Shown: piece after piece, positions 18,739 to 27,267 of the stretch
Layout: each line of letters starts with the position of its first letter
How positions within the stretch are numbered: position 1 is the stretch's first letter
Assembly (NCBI RefSeq): GCF_008017445.1
Contig: NZ_VRSW01000001.1
Coordinates: forward strand, 1,419,110 to 1,483,109
Length of the DNA stretch: 64,000 bases
Source: Microbacterium mitrae
GTDB lineage: Bacteria > Actinomycetota > Actinomycetes > Actinomycetales > Microbacteriaceae
Direction: 5' to 3'
Notes under the pieces: model-generated
The model's database searches: none
Seen by the model: only the letters and a program-made list of their open reading frames with translations
Told to the model about the DNA's origin: nothing
Position numbers and translations under genes: made by a program

Positions 18739-19446
18739 ATGGTGCATATTGTTGCGACGGGCGCAGGCAAAGACATGATGGATCGTCGCGATGACCCAAC
18801 CCACGAGTACATTTTGAGCCTCACCGGCAAGTCACGCCCACGCGTGCTGTTTGTCGGCACCGCGACCGGTGACCGCCCTGACTACATCGTGAGCTTTTAT
18901 CAGACCTACCACTCTGACCGCTGCGCACCGCATCACCTCCCGCTCTTCAACCGCGACCGCGATGACCTGCGCTCGTGGATCACGGATTTTGATGTGATTC
19001 ATGTGGGTGGCGGCAACACCGCCAACATGTATGACGTGTGGCGCCGGCAGGGCGTGTGGCAAATCCTCACCGACATGTTCAACGACCCGGCGAACGAAAA
19101 CGTGGTCTTCACCGGTGGTTCCGCGGGTGGCATCTGCTGGTTCGACGGCGGAACCACCGACAGCTTTGGCCCGACGCTGCAGGTGTTGCCAGAGGGGCTG
19201 GGTTTTGTGTCGGGCAGCTTCTCCCCGCACTACGACGCCGAGGGGCAGCGTCGCCCCCTCGTGCACGCCGCGCTGCTGGCCGGTGAGCTCGGCGAAGGGT
19301 GGGCGTGCGGCAACCTCGACTCGTTGCACTTCAACGGTGGCGAATTGGTCGAGGCAATCAGCACCGCCATCGAACCGATGGCACTCACCCTCAGTGTTGA
19401 AAATGGTGCCGTCGTCGAGACGCCGCTCCCGGTTCGCGCGCTATAG
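18739..19446 (+). CDS. Peptidase E-like (S51) serine peptidase
   Basis: This 235-residue cytosolic protein of the S51 class I amidotransferase-like fold cleaves Asp-X dipeptides in characterised members. It shows HVGGGNTANMYDVWR (88-102) and the nucleophile elbow FTGGSAGGICWF with Ser128. A GTG six bases upstream is in frame, but the ATG at 18739 sits at the predicted transcription start after TAGGTT. It stands alone between convergent and divergent genes. Confidence 0.88.
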   Translation: MVHIVATGAGKDMMDRRDDPTHEYILSLTGKSRPRVLFVGTATGDRPDYIVSFYQTYHSDRCAPHHLPLFNRDRDDLRSWITDFDVIHVGGGNTANMYDVWRRQGVWQILTDMFNDPANENVVFTGGSAGGICWFDGGTTDSFGPTLQVLPEGLGFVSGSFSPHYDAEGQRRPLVHAALLAGELGEGWACGNLDSLHFNGGELVEAISTAIEPMALTLSVENGAVVETPLPVRAL

Positions 19447-19571
19447 CAGCGACTCGGCAATACTGACCTGCTACTCGAAAGACGCAGTGGCCTCCACAGA
19501 AGACGCTAGGAACTAGCACTATCTACAGAATGCCACGCCCCCCCTTCGCCGCAATAGGGGAGTACCCGCGA

Positions 19572-19937
19572 TCACGAAACGGCAATAAAGCCAATGACAG
19601 CACTGGCGATCGCGAGGATCGCGAATGCGAGCGCGGGCATGACCGGCTCATTGCGGCGGCGGTGAACCGCAACGGCGCCCAGCATCACAATGGCCAGCCC
19701 CGTCGCCGCGATCGGCGCCAGGATCGGCAGGATGCCGGTCGCCAAGGGAACGATCAGACCCACTGCGCCAACAACTTCGAGTGCGCCAATGCCCTTGATG
19801 GCGGCCGGTTGAAAGTCGTCTGCCCAAGCCATGCCACCGGCGACGATCGCCTCTTTTGTCTTGATGCTCTTCATGGTTCCGGCGCCCAGCATGGCGGCCG
19901 CCAGCAGAATATTCACGATCCACAGCGCAATCAGCAT
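19572..19937 (-). CDS. DoxX family membrane protein
   Basis: This 121-residue inner-membrane protein has four hydrophobic segments (about 3-22, 45-68, 70-90, 98-118) in the DoxX arrangement. Family members are often linked to redox or thiol stress. The ATG at 19937 follows a GAGAG run; the upstream extension is untypical. It is divergent from a marR gene across 111 bp holding two identical-style palindromes, so MarR-controlled expression is likely. Confidence 0.85.
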   Translation of the reverse strand: MLIALWIVNILLAAAMLGAGTMKSIKTKEAIVAGGMAWADDFQPAAIKGIGALEVVGAVGLIVPLATGILPILAPIAATGLAIVMLGAVAVHRRRNEPVMPALAFAILAIASAVIGFIAVS

Positions 19938-19983
19938 GAGTTCTCTCTCTTTGTTTGTGACGCCGAACAGACTCGGCGAAAAG

Positions 19984-20024
19984 TTTCCAAGGAAAGAAAA
20001 TACCACAGATTATTTCCGTGGAAA
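19984..20024. promoter_or_regulatory. Two MarR-type operator palindromes
   Basis: TTTCC-AA-GGAAA (19984-19995) and TTTCC-GT-GGAAA (20013-20024) are perfect 12-bp dyads spaced 29 bp apart in the doxX-marR divergent promoter region. The second covers the expected -35 zone of marR (its -10 TAGAAT is at 20037-20042). Binding by the adjacent MarR protein is inferred. Confidence 0.7.
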
Positions 20025-20036
20025 CTAATTCGCGGC

Positions 20037-20042
20037 TAGAAT
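20037..20042 (+). promoter_or_regulatory. -10 hexamer TAGAAT, leaderless marR
   Basis: TAGAAT, then GGAACC, then the ATG at 20049. The spacer is the over-represented hexamer of this genome. Confidence 0.7.
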
Positions 20043-20048
20043 GGAACC

Positions 20049-20552
20049 ATGGCCCGCCTCACCCCCCGCATGTCGGATGATGAATCGCGCGCATGGCTGT
20101 CGCTCATCGCCGTAGCGGAGCTACTGCCCGTCGCCCTCGACGCGCAGTTGCGTGAAGATTCAGACCTCACCAACGTGGAGTTTCGTGTGCTGAGCGCACT
20201 CAAGCAGTCGCCGCACACGACAATGCGCGCGGGCGAACTCGCGCGCATACTGTCATCAAACATGCCCCGAGTGTCGAAGGTGATTACCCGCATGGAAGAG
20301 CGTGGCTTCGTCACGCGCAAGACGGTTGCCGGCGACCGCCGCGCCGTCGATGTGGTGCTCACGCAGGCGGGCAGAAAGGCCCTCATTCACGCCCTGCCCG
20401 GTCACCTCGACTACGTACGTGCCACCGTATTTGACCACCTCAGTGAGCGCCAGCTGCGAACCCTGGGTGATGCGCTGGAACCACTCATGCAGCGCCTCGA
20501 TCGCACGGGGCAGTTCGCCTGCGACCCTGTGACGCCGGATGCCGCCTCATGA
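20049..20552 (+). CDS. MarR family transcriptional regulator
   Basis: This 167-residue winged-helix regulator has a core at about 45-115 (MRAGELARILSSNMPRVSKVITRMEERGFVTRK...GDRRAVDVVLTQAG), the classical MarR DNA-binding helix and wing. It overlaps the flavin reductase gene by ATGA and is divergent from doxX. It therefore likely represses both directions through the palindromes at 19984-20024. The effector is probably a phenolic or oxidant, by family analogy only. Confidence 0.92.
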   Translation: MARLTPRMSDDESRAWLSLIAVAELLPVALDAQLREDSDLTNVEFRVLSALKQSPHTTMRAGELARILSSNMPRVSKVITRMEERGFVTRKTVAGDRRAVDVVLTQAGRKALIHALPGHLDYVRATVFDHLSERQLRTLGDALEPLMQRLDRTGQFACDPVTPDAAS

Positions 20553-21181
20553 CGAAAAACGGCGAAGCCGAGCCCACCCCCGTCGAGGCGGAGTACCGTC
20601 GAAGGGTGACGAATGCATCCCCCATCCCCCTGGGCGCAGACCCGGAGCACCATGTTTCTGCCGACGCCTTCAAGGCTGTCTTTCGCGGACACCCCGGCGG
20701 CGTCGCACTGATCACGGCCGACGCAGGCGACGGGCCGGTCGCGCTCACCGCGACCTCGGTCGCCTCGGTCAACGTTGACCCCCCGCTGTTGATGTTCTCC
20801 GTCACCACCGTGTCGTCGGCCACCGCGGTGATCGTCAAGTCAGACACCGTCGTCGTGCACCTCCTTGACGTCGATGACATCCCGCTCGCCCAGCGCGGCG
20901 CAACCAAGGGCATCGATCGCTTCGGCGACACCGACCTATGGCAGCGACTCCCCACGGGCGAGACGGTCTTCACCGGGGCGCGCGCCTGGGTGCGCTGCCG
21001 CGTGATCAACCAGATGGACGCCAGCGGATCCACCGTGATCGCGGCCGAAGCCCTGCAGGTCGCGATCAACCGCCAAGTCGGCGAAGACTCCACCCCGCTG
21101 GCCTACGTGAACCGCGAATGGCACCGCCTTGACGACGCATCGCGCATTGACGCGGGCATGACGCTGCCACCCAGCGAATAA
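20549..21181 (+). CDS. Flavin reductase family protein
   Basis: This 210-residue protein has an FMN-binding split-barrel domain (about 38-195). FRGHPGGVALITADAG and ALTATSVASVNVDPPLLMFSV are the hallmark flavin reductase segments. It supplies reduced flavin or acts as an NAD(P)H:flavin oxidoreductase in the cytosol. The start overlaps the marR stop (ATGA), so they form one operon. A role in oxidative detoxification with MarR and DoxX is plausible but inferred. Confidence 0.9.
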   Translation: MTKNGEAEPTPVEAEYRRRVTNASPIPLGADPEHHVSADAFKAVFRGHPGGVALITADAGDGPVALTATSVASVNVDPPLLMFSVTTVSSATAVIVKSDTVVVHLLDVDDIPLAQRGATKGIDRFGDTDLWQRLPTGETVFTGARAWVRCRVINQMDASGSTVIAAEALQVAINRQVGEDSTPLAYVNREWHRLDDASRIDAGMTLPPSE

Positions 21182-21210
21182 CGAGGCACAGCAATCTCGC
21201 AGAGCGGGGG

Positions 21211-21249
21211 GCGGAACCTCGTGACGCAGGGAGCGGAACCTCGTGACGC
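21211..21249. repeat. 17-bp duplication with GGAACC, period 22
   Basis: GCGGAACCTCGTGACGC is present at 21211-21227 and 21233-21249, directly behind the stop codon of the minus-strand nitronate monooxygenase gene. Confidence 0.9.
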
Positions 21250-21254
21250 GCGCG

Positions 21255-22298
21255 CTAGGGCGTGAGTCCGGCGGCGAGTTCGTCGAAAACCTCGGCGGCT
21301 GTCGCTCCCACCGCAAGCGGTGCCGCCTGCCCCGCCCACAGCGACAGCCGTGACGCGTCATTGCGGCGCGCGGCTGCGGCACGAAATCCGCCCGTCAGCA
21401 TGTTTTGGGCCGGAAACCGCGCGTAACCGGCAGCCTCGAGCTCGCGCATCGCGTCGTTTTCTATGCCGCGCGCGAGGCGCCCGCTCATGGCGCGCGTCAG
21501 CCTGGTTCCGCTCTGCGCAACCTGCCGAATCGCGGCTCGGTGCGACGGCGGTGCCGCCGACTCCGCCGTCGCCAAGAACGCCGTTCCGACCACCACGCCA
21601 GAAGCCCCCAGCGCGCGGGCCGCGGCAACGCCCCGCCGGTCGGCGACGCCGCCGGCAGCAAGCACCGGCACGTCGACGGCGTCAACGACCTGCGGAACCA
21701 GTGCGAAGGTTCCGACGAGCGAATCCTCCGCCTCGCCGATAAACGTCACCCGGTGCCCTGCGGCCTCCATGCCGCTCGCGATGATCGCATCCACTCCGCC
21801 CGCCGCGAGCGCACGCGCTTCGGCGACGTTTGTGGCGGTGCCGACCACGCGCGTTCCCGCGTCGTGCAACGCGGCGATGGCGTCGGCATCGGGTACGCCG
21901 AATACGAAGCTGGCGACGGCGGGCCGCGCGGCAATCACAGCCTCAAGCTGCTCGGAAAACGAGGGCAAGAATCGCTCCGGGCGCGGCGGTAGGTCAAGGC
22001 CGGCCTCGGCGTAGAACGGGGCAACGCGGGCGGTCGCCTCGGCCCAATCGATATCGTGCGGCTCGACTTCGTCGCCGGTTGGCCACCACAGGTTGAGGTT
22101 GAACGGCTCATCGGTCACCGCCCGCAGCTGTGCGGCGGTTTCACGAATGCGCTCGGCGGTGTAGCCGTACAGGCCGTACGACCCGAGCCCACCAGCGTTG
22201 CTCACGGCGGCCGCCAGTTCGACGCTAGAAACTCCGCCGAACGGGCCGAGCACGATCGGCACCTTGATGCCGAATAGTTCCGTAGCCGAGCCCGTCAT
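21255..22298 (-). CDS. Nitronate monooxygenase-like FMN oxidoreductase
   Basis: This 347-residue TIM-barrel flavoprotein of the 2-nitropropane dioxygenase/NMO group oxidises alkyl nitronates in studied members. It opens ELFGIKVPIVLGPFGGVSSVELAAAVSNAGGLG. The FMN phosphate loops are seen in DAIIASGMEAAGHR and VPVLAAGGVADRRGVAAARALGASGVVVGT. Its ATG overlaps the trpF stop (ATGA), so the two are translationally coupled. Confidence 0.9.
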   Translation of the reverse strand: MTGSATELFGIKVPIVLGPFGGVSSVELAAAVSNAGGLGSYGLYGYTAERIRETAAQLRAVTDEPFNLNLWWPTGDEVEPHDIDWAEATARVAPFYAEAGLDLPPRPERFLPSFSEQLEAVIAARPAVASFVFGVPDADAIAALHDAGTRVVGTATNVAEARALAAGGVDAIIASGMEAAGHRVTFIGEAEDSLVGTFALVPQVVDAVDVPVLAAGGVADRRGVAAARALGASGVVVGTAFLATAESAAPPSHRAAIRQVAQSGTRLTRAMSGRLARGIENDAMRELEAAGYARFPAQNMLTGGFRAAAARRNDASRLSLWAGQAAPLAVGATAAEVFDELAAGLTP

Positions 22299-22909
22299 GC
22301 CCTGGCTCCGCGGGCAGCGGCAACGAACGTACGAATCTTGTCGAGATCTTTCACACCCGGCGCCGACTCGACGCCGCTTGAGACATCGACGCCCCAGGGG
22401 TGCGCCTCGGCGATCGCGTCTGCCACGTTGTCGGCGTTGAGGCCACCGGCGAGCAACCAGTGACCGGCAAGCGAGCGCGAGGTGAGCTCACTGAGATCCC
22501 ACCGCTCGCCTGATCCGGGGCGCGGTGCGTCAAGCAGGAGCGCCTCATCGCCATAGTCACCGACCGTTGGGTTCTCGGCCTCGGCGAGCGACGTCGCCCG
22601 CCACACTCTCGGCATGATGGCGCGGGCGCGGGCGAAGTCCTCGGCCGAATAGTGGCCGTGCAACTGCAGCACGTCGGCGCCGATATCGCGGGCACGCTGC
22701 GCCGCCTCGGCGGCATCAAGATCGTTGGTGACGACGACGGTGTCGATGCGCCCGGCAACGGCGGCGACCACGGCCCGAGCCTCGTCGATCGTGACTCGGC
22801 GCGGGCTCTTCTGGCTGAACACGACGCCAATGGCATCGGCTCCGGCTTCGAGCGCCACCTCGGCCTCGTGCGGGTGACGCAAGCCGCAGACCTTCACGTA
22901 CGTTGTCAT
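22295..22909 (-). CDS. trpF: Phosphoribosylanthranilate isomerase
   Basis: This enzyme of tryptophan biosynthesis performs the Amadori rearrangement of phosphoribosylanthranilate. The 204-residue TIM barrel has the N-terminal VKVCGLRHPHEA with catalytic Cys8, GVVFSQKSPRRV, a LLDAPRPGSGERWD loop, and the phosphate-binding LAGGLNADNV and VDVSSGVESAPGVKD. No other trp genes are nearby, so this is a stand-alone trpF. TAGCGT-GGAACC-ATG indicates a leaderless start. Confidence 0.95.
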   Translation of the reverse strand: MTTYVKVCGLRHPHEAEVALEAGADAIGVVFSQKSPRRVTIDEARAVVAAVAGRIDTVVVTNDLDAAEAAQRARDIGADVLQLHGHYSAEDFARARAIMPRVWRATSLAEAENPTVGDYGDEALLLDAPRPGSGERWDLSELTSRSLAGHWLLAGGLNADNVADAIAEAHPWGVDVSSGVESAPGVKDLDKIRTFVAAARGARA

Positions 22910-22915
22910 GGTTCC

Positions 22916-22921
22916 ACGCTA
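22916..22921 (-). promoter_or_regulatory. -10 hexamer TAGCGT, leaderless trpF
   Basis: TAGCGT, 6-nt spacer GGAACC, then the trpF ATG. Confidence 0.65.
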
Positions 22922-23028
22922 GACCTGCCGCACACGCGTCGGGCGTGAATGTCGCTTGACCTGCCGCGCTCGCGTTGGGCGTGAATGTCACTAGACCTAC
23001 CGCGCACGCGTCGGGCGTGAATGTCGAC
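22921..23028. repeat. Three tandem copies of a 36-bp unit
   Basis: Copies begin at 22921, 22957 and 22993 and share GACCTRCCG near the start and GGGCGTGAATGTC near the end. The block fills the divergent gap between trpF and the TSUP gene, ending just before the latter's -10 hexamer. Confidence 0.92.
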
Positions 23029-23033
23029 GGGAG

Positions 23034-23039
23034 TAATCT
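23034..23039 (+). promoter_or_regulatory. -10 hexamer TAATCT, leaderless start
   Basis: TAATCT, 6 nt, then the GTG start of the TSUP gene at 23046. Confidence 0.65.
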
Positions 23040-23045
23040 CGAGGG

Positions 23046-23852
23046 GTGCTGGGCATTGACGAACTGACATGGGGAGTGCTGGCCTTTGTCGTGCTGGCGG
23101 CGCTGTTTGCCGGCTGGGTCGACGCGGTAGTCGGCGGCGGTGGACTCGTGCAGTTGCCCGCCATGTTGCTGATCCCTGGGATCACGCCGGTGCAGGCGCT
23201 GGCGACCAACAAGCTTGGCTCGATTTTCGGCACCGCGACCAGCAGCATCACCTACTACCGCCGAGCCAAACCCGATATGCGAACCGCCAGCATCATGGCG
23301 GTGATCGCCCTGATCGGTAGCTTCGCTGGGGCGTTCGTCGCCACGATTCTGCCCGCGTCGGTCTTCAAACCGATCATTGTCGTCGCGCTCACTGCGGTCG
23401 CCCTCTTCACTGCTTTCAAACCGGCTCTGGGCGCGCAAGCGGCGCTCCGGTTCCACGGCAAGAAGCACATTCTCACCGCGACGGCTCTCGGCGCCGTGAT
23501 CGGGTTTTACGACGGCATGATCGGCCCCGGCACCGGCACGTTCTTGGTGATCAGTCTGGTGGGGCTCATCGGCTACGACTTTGTGCAGGCAAGCGCGAAG
23601 GCAAAGATCGTGAACTTCGCCACCAACCTGGGCGCGCTGCTGCTTTTCGTGCCCCATGGTTCCGTGCTCTGGCTGCTCGGCATCGTCATCGGAATCGCCA
23701 ACATGATCGGCTCGTACGTGGGCTCGCGCATGGCAATTTCGCGCGGCACCGGGTTCATACGCGCCGTGTTCTTGATTGTCGTTGCGGCTCTCATCATCAA
23801 GCTTTCGATTGACGTATGGAACGAGAACATTGCGCCGCTGCTCAACGGATGA
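23046..23852 (+). CDS. TSUP family exporter (TauE/SafE, DUF81)
   Basis: This 268-residue inner-membrane protein has seven or eight hydrophobic helices and the family's VDAVVGGGGLVQLPAML first-repeat motif (about 21-37). The second repeat carries GFYDGMIGPGTGTFLVISL. TSUP proteins move sulfite, sulfonates or related organic anions; the substrate here is not indicated. The GTG start sits at the predicted transcription start. Confidence 0.92.
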   Translation: MLGIDELTWGVLAFVVLAALFAGWVDAVVGGGGLVQLPAMLLIPGITPVQALATNKLGSIFGTATSSITYYRRAKPDMRTASIMAVIALIGSFAGAFVATILPASVFKPIIVVALTAVALFTAFKPALGAQAALRFHGKKHILTATALGAVIGFYDGMIGPGTGTFLVISLVGLIGYDFVQASAKAKIVNFATNLGALLLFVPHGSVLWLLGIVIGIANMIGSYVGSRMAISRGTGFIRAVFLIVVAALIIKLSIDVWNENIAPLLNG

Positions 23853-23909
23853 CACGCGCGATGGTCGGTTCGGCCTAGGCCAACTTCGTGTCGTGGGGCG
23901 ACGGGGTGC

Positions 23910-23915
23910 GAGAAT
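23910..23915 (+). promoter_or_regulatory. -10-like hexamer GAGAAT before pdxY
   Basis: GAGAAT is followed by 6 nt and the pdxY ATG at 23922, the same geometry as the other leaderless genes but with a weaker first base. Confidence 0.45.
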
Positions 23916-23921
23916 GCCTAC

Positions 23922-24773
23922 ATGAAGGTGCTTTCCATCCAGTCCGCGGTTGCCTACGGGCACGTCGGCAACTCGGCAGCCGTGTTTCCTCTGCAGCGGA
24001 TCGGCGTGGAAGTTCTCCCCGTCTACACCGTCAACTTCTCCAACCACACCGGCTACGGCGCCTGGCGCGGCCCGCTCATCAGCCCCGACGATGTGCGTGA
24101 AGTCATCACGGGCATCGAAGAGCGCGGCGGCCTGTGCGACATTGATGTCGTGCTGAGCGGCTACCAGGGCAGCGACGGCATCGGCGATGTGATTCTCGAC
24201 GCCGTAGCTCGCGTGAAGAAGCTCAACCCCTCGGCCGTGTACTCGTGCGACCCGGTCATGGGCAACGCCAAGTCGGGCTGTTTTGTGGCACCCGCGATTC
24301 CGGTGCTGCTGCGCGAGCGCGTGGTTCCGCAAGCCGACATCATCACTCCCAACCAGTTTGAGTTGGGCTTTTTGACCGACACCGAACCCGACACCCTCGA
24401 GTCGACCCTCGACTCGGTTGACGCGGCATTCGCGATGGGCCCGAAGACCGTGCTGGTCACGAGCGTTGAGCGCCCGGATCGCCCCGAGGGAACCATCGAA
24501 ATGCTGGCCGCAGATGAGCGGGGTGCGTGGATTGTGCAGACGCCACACCTGCCGATGAAGGCCAACGGTTCTGGCGACGTCACAGCCGCGCTGTTCACGG
24601 CGCACTACCGCGAGACCGGGTCGGCTGCGACGGCGCTGGCACGTACGTCGTCAAGCGTGTGGGATCTGTTGAACAACACCCTCGCCTCTGGCCAGCGTGA
24701 GTTGCAGCTTGTGGAGTCGCAAGAGGCATATGCCCACCCGCGCATGCAGTTCTCGGTGACGCAGGTTCGCTAG
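23922..24773 (+). CDS. pdxY: Pyridoxal kinase
   Basis: This cytosolic kinase phosphorylates pyridoxal in vitamin B6 salvage. The 283-residue ribokinase-like product starts MKVLSIQSAVAYGHVGNSAA. It contains LSGYQGSDGIGDVI, the YSCDPVMGNAKSGCFV and ADIITPNQFELGFLT segments, and the ATP/anion-hole motif KANGSGDVTAALF near the C-terminus. All are typical of PdxY. A hypothetical gene follows after 12 bases. Confidence 0.94.
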   Translation: MKVLSIQSAVAYGHVGNSAAVFPLQRIGVEVLPVYTVNFSNHTGYGAWRGPLISPDDVREVITGIEERGGLCDIDVVLSGYQGSDGIGDVILDAVARVKKLNPSAVYSCDPVMGNAKSGCFVAPAIPVLLRERVVPQADIITPNQFELGFLTDTEPDTLESTLDSVDAAFAMGPKTVLVTSVERPDRPEGTIEMLAADERGAWIVQTPHLPMKANGSGDVTAALFTAHYRETGSAATALARTSSSVWDLLNNTLASGQRELQLVESQEAYAHPRMQFSVTQVR

Positions 24774-24785
24774 GCGGAACACGCA

Positions 24786-25394
24786 GTGTCGGCGACAGAT
24801 TGGACCGCTCACCCCCGACAGGGGCTGGGGCGGCTCGAGTTCGGCATGACGGCACAGCAGGTGCAGGCGTTAGCTGAGGTCTACGGCGCGGCCCTCTCGC
24901 AGACCGTCGAACGGATTCCTGACGCGACGCTGCTCGAGACGCTCGCGATGTTTGGCGACGCCATGAGCGCGGCCGAAAAAGCCGAACTGATGGCGGTGTA
25001 TGCAGAACTGGCGCCAGCGGGCGACGCCGTCAGCGAAGTGCGTGATTCCGGGCTCGTGCTGGGCTACGAGGCAGACGCGCTGTCGCAGATATCGGTGCCA
25101 GCGACGATGCCGCTGCTGCTCGACGAGCACGACCTATTCTCGGTGAGTGCGATGGATGCGCTAATGCTCTTGGAGCGGCTGAACGACGCTCCCGGTCGGT
25201 ATGCGAGCGACGAGGCAGCCTTCGACAACCTGGCGATCTCGGTCACCGGGTTCTGCGAGGTTAGCGACGGCGCTGTGCGCGCGCTCACCGCCGCAGATGA
25301 GGCCTTCGGGCAGCGAACGGTAACGCTACGCGCGGTCGCCTATCAGCCCGAGAACGAGGCCGGTCGGTTTATCACCCACCGTCTGCTGAGCTGA
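24786..25394 (+). CDS. Hypothetical protein downstream of pdxY
   Basis: I do not recognise this 202-residue acidic, soluble protein. It begins WTAHPRQGLGRLEFGMTAQQVQALAEVYG, a pattern seen in proteins with a repeated 'G-x-G-R-L-x-F-G-M' strand motif. It has no signal peptide, membrane segment or cysteine cluster. The GTG start lies 12 bases after the pdxY stop, so it probably belongs to the same transcript. Confidence 0.75.
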   Translation: MSATDWTAHPRQGLGRLEFGMTAQQVQALAEVYGAALSQTVERIPDATLLETLAMFGDAMSAAEKAELMAVYAELAPAGDAVSEVRDSGLVLGYEADALSQISVPATMPLLLDEHDLFSVSAMDALMLLERLNDAPGRYASDEAAFDNLAISVTGFCEVSDGAVRALTAADEAFGQRTVTLRAVAYQPENEAGRFITHRLLS

Positions 25395-25476
25395 CGGCGC
25401 TTGAGCGCGGCGCGTTGAGCGGGGGCGCGGGATGGGCTCGGCGCGGAGTGCGCGGTGCCCGCCGGGCGCGGTCTCG

Positions 25477-26769
25477 TTACGGAACCGGGCAGATTGCCTG
25501 GGCGCGCACGCTGTTGCCCTCGTCTTCAAACGTCCAGGGCAGTCCGAACTCCGGAACCGTCTGGCCGCCGGCGGCAGGCGCGGTCGCCGCGAGGGCGGCG
25601 AGCTGGAAGGCCAGCGAACGCACGATACCCGCATCGTTGGTCGAGTTGTTGAGCATCACGGCAACGGTCACACCCGTCGTCGGGTCAGACCATACCGACG
25701 TCGCGTAACCGATCGTCGATCCGCCGTAACCCATCATGCTGTCGGCAAACTGCACGCCGCCGGTGCTGGTGTACCACGACGGAAATCCTTCGGCCATCGG
25801 CAACGGCGAGTCGTAGCGCTCAGACTTCTCGCCCTGCGGCAACGTCTGCTCGGCCAGCGCGCGTGCGTAGAGCCCGAGGTCGGTGATGTTTGAAACCACG
25901 CCCGAATCCGTCCAACCGGTGGTGGCCGAAACCTCGGTCACATCGGTGGGTTCGGCGCACACCCAGCCCTCCGGGCTATTGGGGGTAATGTAGCCGGTGG
26001 GGCTGTTCTCGCCGGGCGCCTGCGCCTTGTCGGTGGGAAGAAGGGTGTTCTCCAAGCCCAGCGGCTCCGTGACGTACTTGGCGAGATACTGCTGCGCGCT
26101 CATGCCGGAGGCCCGCTCCAGCGCCAACCCGAGCAGCAGGTAGCCGGTGTCAGACTCGACATAGCGCTCGCCGGGCGCCGCAACCAGCCCGTTGCCCAAG
26201 CCAAAGCTCGCAAGCTCGCGCGGGTTCCATTCACGGTCTGGGGAGGCGAGCATGCGGCTCGTGGTCCATGAGGCGAGCCCGCCGACGCCCGACGTCGAGT
26301 CGCACAGCTGACCGAGCGTCACGCCCTCCAAGTTCGGAATACCCGGAACCAGGTCGGTGACGGGTGCGTTGAGTTTGACGGTGCCGTCGGCAACCATGCC
26401 GTACAGGGCATCACACGTCATCGAACGGGTGATGTCGCCAACGCGGAACGTCATCGACGGGTCCATCGCCGTTGACCCGCCCAGCTGCGTGGTTCCGACT
26501 CCGGCGACCCACGAGCCGCTCCACGGCACCCAGACGCCAACGATCGCGCCCGACGCGCCAGAAGCAGCGATAGCGGTGGCGACTGCACCCTCCATTGAGG
26601 CGACTAGCTCGGCGGGCAGATTGCCTTCGGCGAGAGCAGGGGTGTCAAGCTTTTCGACGCGATCTGAGGTGCAACCCGTCAGGGCGAGGCTCGCCGTGAC
26701 GAGGGTTAGTGCCATCATGCGGGTCCACCGCCGGGCGCGGCTCGGCTTCGCGTTCACCTGTACAGTCAC
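25477..26769 (-). CDS. Serine beta-lactamase/PBP-like lipoprotein, catalytic residues lost
   Basis: This 430-residue exported lipoprotein has a lipobox LALTGC with Cys33. The rest has the class C beta-lactamase fold, but all three active-site motifs are altered. The SxxK motif is D112-I-T-R115 in TFRVGDITRSMT. The YxN motif is E205-S-D207 in RYVESDTGYLLLG. The third-motif histidine position is Y348 in MGYGGSTIGY. It is therefore likely a ligand-binding pseudoenzyme at the cell surface. The frame is intact and codon use is normal, so it is not a decayed gene. Its GTG start follows TAGACT by 6 nt. Confidence 0.85.
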   Translation of the reverse strand: MTVQVNAKPSRARRWTRMMALTLVTASLALTGCTSDRVEKLDTPALAEGNLPAELVASMEGAVATAIAASGASGAIVGVWVPWSGSWVAGVGTTQLGGSTAMDPSMTFRVGDITRSMTCDALYGMVADGTVKLNAPVTDLVPGIPNLEGVTLGQLCDSTSGVGGLASWTTSRMLASPDREWNPRELASFGLGNGLVAAPGERYVESDTGYLLLGLALERASGMSAQQYLAKYVTEPLGLENTLLPTDKAQAPGENSPTGYITPNSPEGWVCAEPTDVTEVSATTGWTDSGVVSNITDLGLYARALAEQTLPQGEKSERYDSPLPMAEGFPSWYTSTGGVQFADSMMGYGGSTIGYATSVWSDPTTGVTVAVMLNNSTNDAGIVRSLAFQLAALAATAPAAGGQTVPEFGLPWTFEDEGNSVRAQAICPVP

Positions 26770-26775
26770 GCGAAG

Positions 26776-26781
26776 AGTCTA
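26776..26781 (-). promoter_or_regulatory. -10 hexamer TAGACT, leaderless start
   Basis: TAGACT, 6 nt, then the GTG of the beta-lactamase-like lipoprotein at 26769. Confidence 0.65.
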
Positions 26782-26809
26782 CGGTGTGGGCACCTTTTAT
26801 ACCCGCGCG

Positions 26810-26815
26810 TACGCT
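26810..26815 (+). promoter_or_regulatory. -10 hexamer TACGCT, leaderless start
   Basis: TACGCT, spacer GTGACC, then the ATG of the DUF2470 gene at 26822. Confidence 0.65.
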
Positions 26816-26821
26816 GTGACC

Positions 26822-27127
26822 ATGACTTTCCGTTTTGACGACGCCATCGTCGCCGCCGTGCTGCACCACATGAACGACGATCACACCGCCGACAACCTGC
26901 TCATCGTGCGCGCGTTCGGCGAACCGGAGGCAACGAGCGCGGTCATGACCGGCTTCACCGGCGACGAGGCGATGTGGACCGCGGTGACCCCCGACGGCGA
27001 GCGCGAAGTGACGGTGGGCTGGCTTGCCGGTTCTATCTCGGAGCGCCCGGCCGTGCGCCGCGAAGTGGTCGCACTGTACGACGAGGCGTGTGCACGCCTC
27101 GGTGTTGAGCCCCGACCGCACGCGTAG
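26822..27127 (+). CDS. DUF2470 (HugZ-type C-terminal domain) protein
   Basis: This 101-residue soluble protein is composed almost entirely of a DUF2470 domain, with the signature HHMNDDHTADNLLIVRAFG (about 16-34). The domain occurs in HugZ-like heme-degrading or heme-binding proteins, usually fused to a flavin-barrel domain that is missing here. A heme oxygenase gene follows 152 bases downstream, so a role in heme handling is reasonable. It has its own leaderless-type promoter. Confidence 0.88.
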   Translation: MTFRFDDAIVAAVLHHMNDDHTADNLLIVRAFGEPEATSAVMTGFTGDEAMWTAVTPDGEREVTVGWLAGSISERPAVRREVVALYDEACARLGVEPRPHA

Positions 27128-27267
27128 CGGGTCTCGGCGTTGAGCCCCGCTCGCGCGCCCTTGGTTCCGCAGCTCTCTTGGTCCGTAACTCCCCGGTTCC
27201 GCGGCTCCCTGGTTCCGCAGCGAGCCTTCTTAGCCGACCCCGGTGGCGGGCCGTGTTAGGTAGCCCT

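Noticed and set aside
22716..24605. 629-codon minus-strand frame opposite trpF, TSUP and pdxY
   Set aside because: It is an antisense shadow of three well-supported genes, with His/Asp/Arg-rich nonsense composition.
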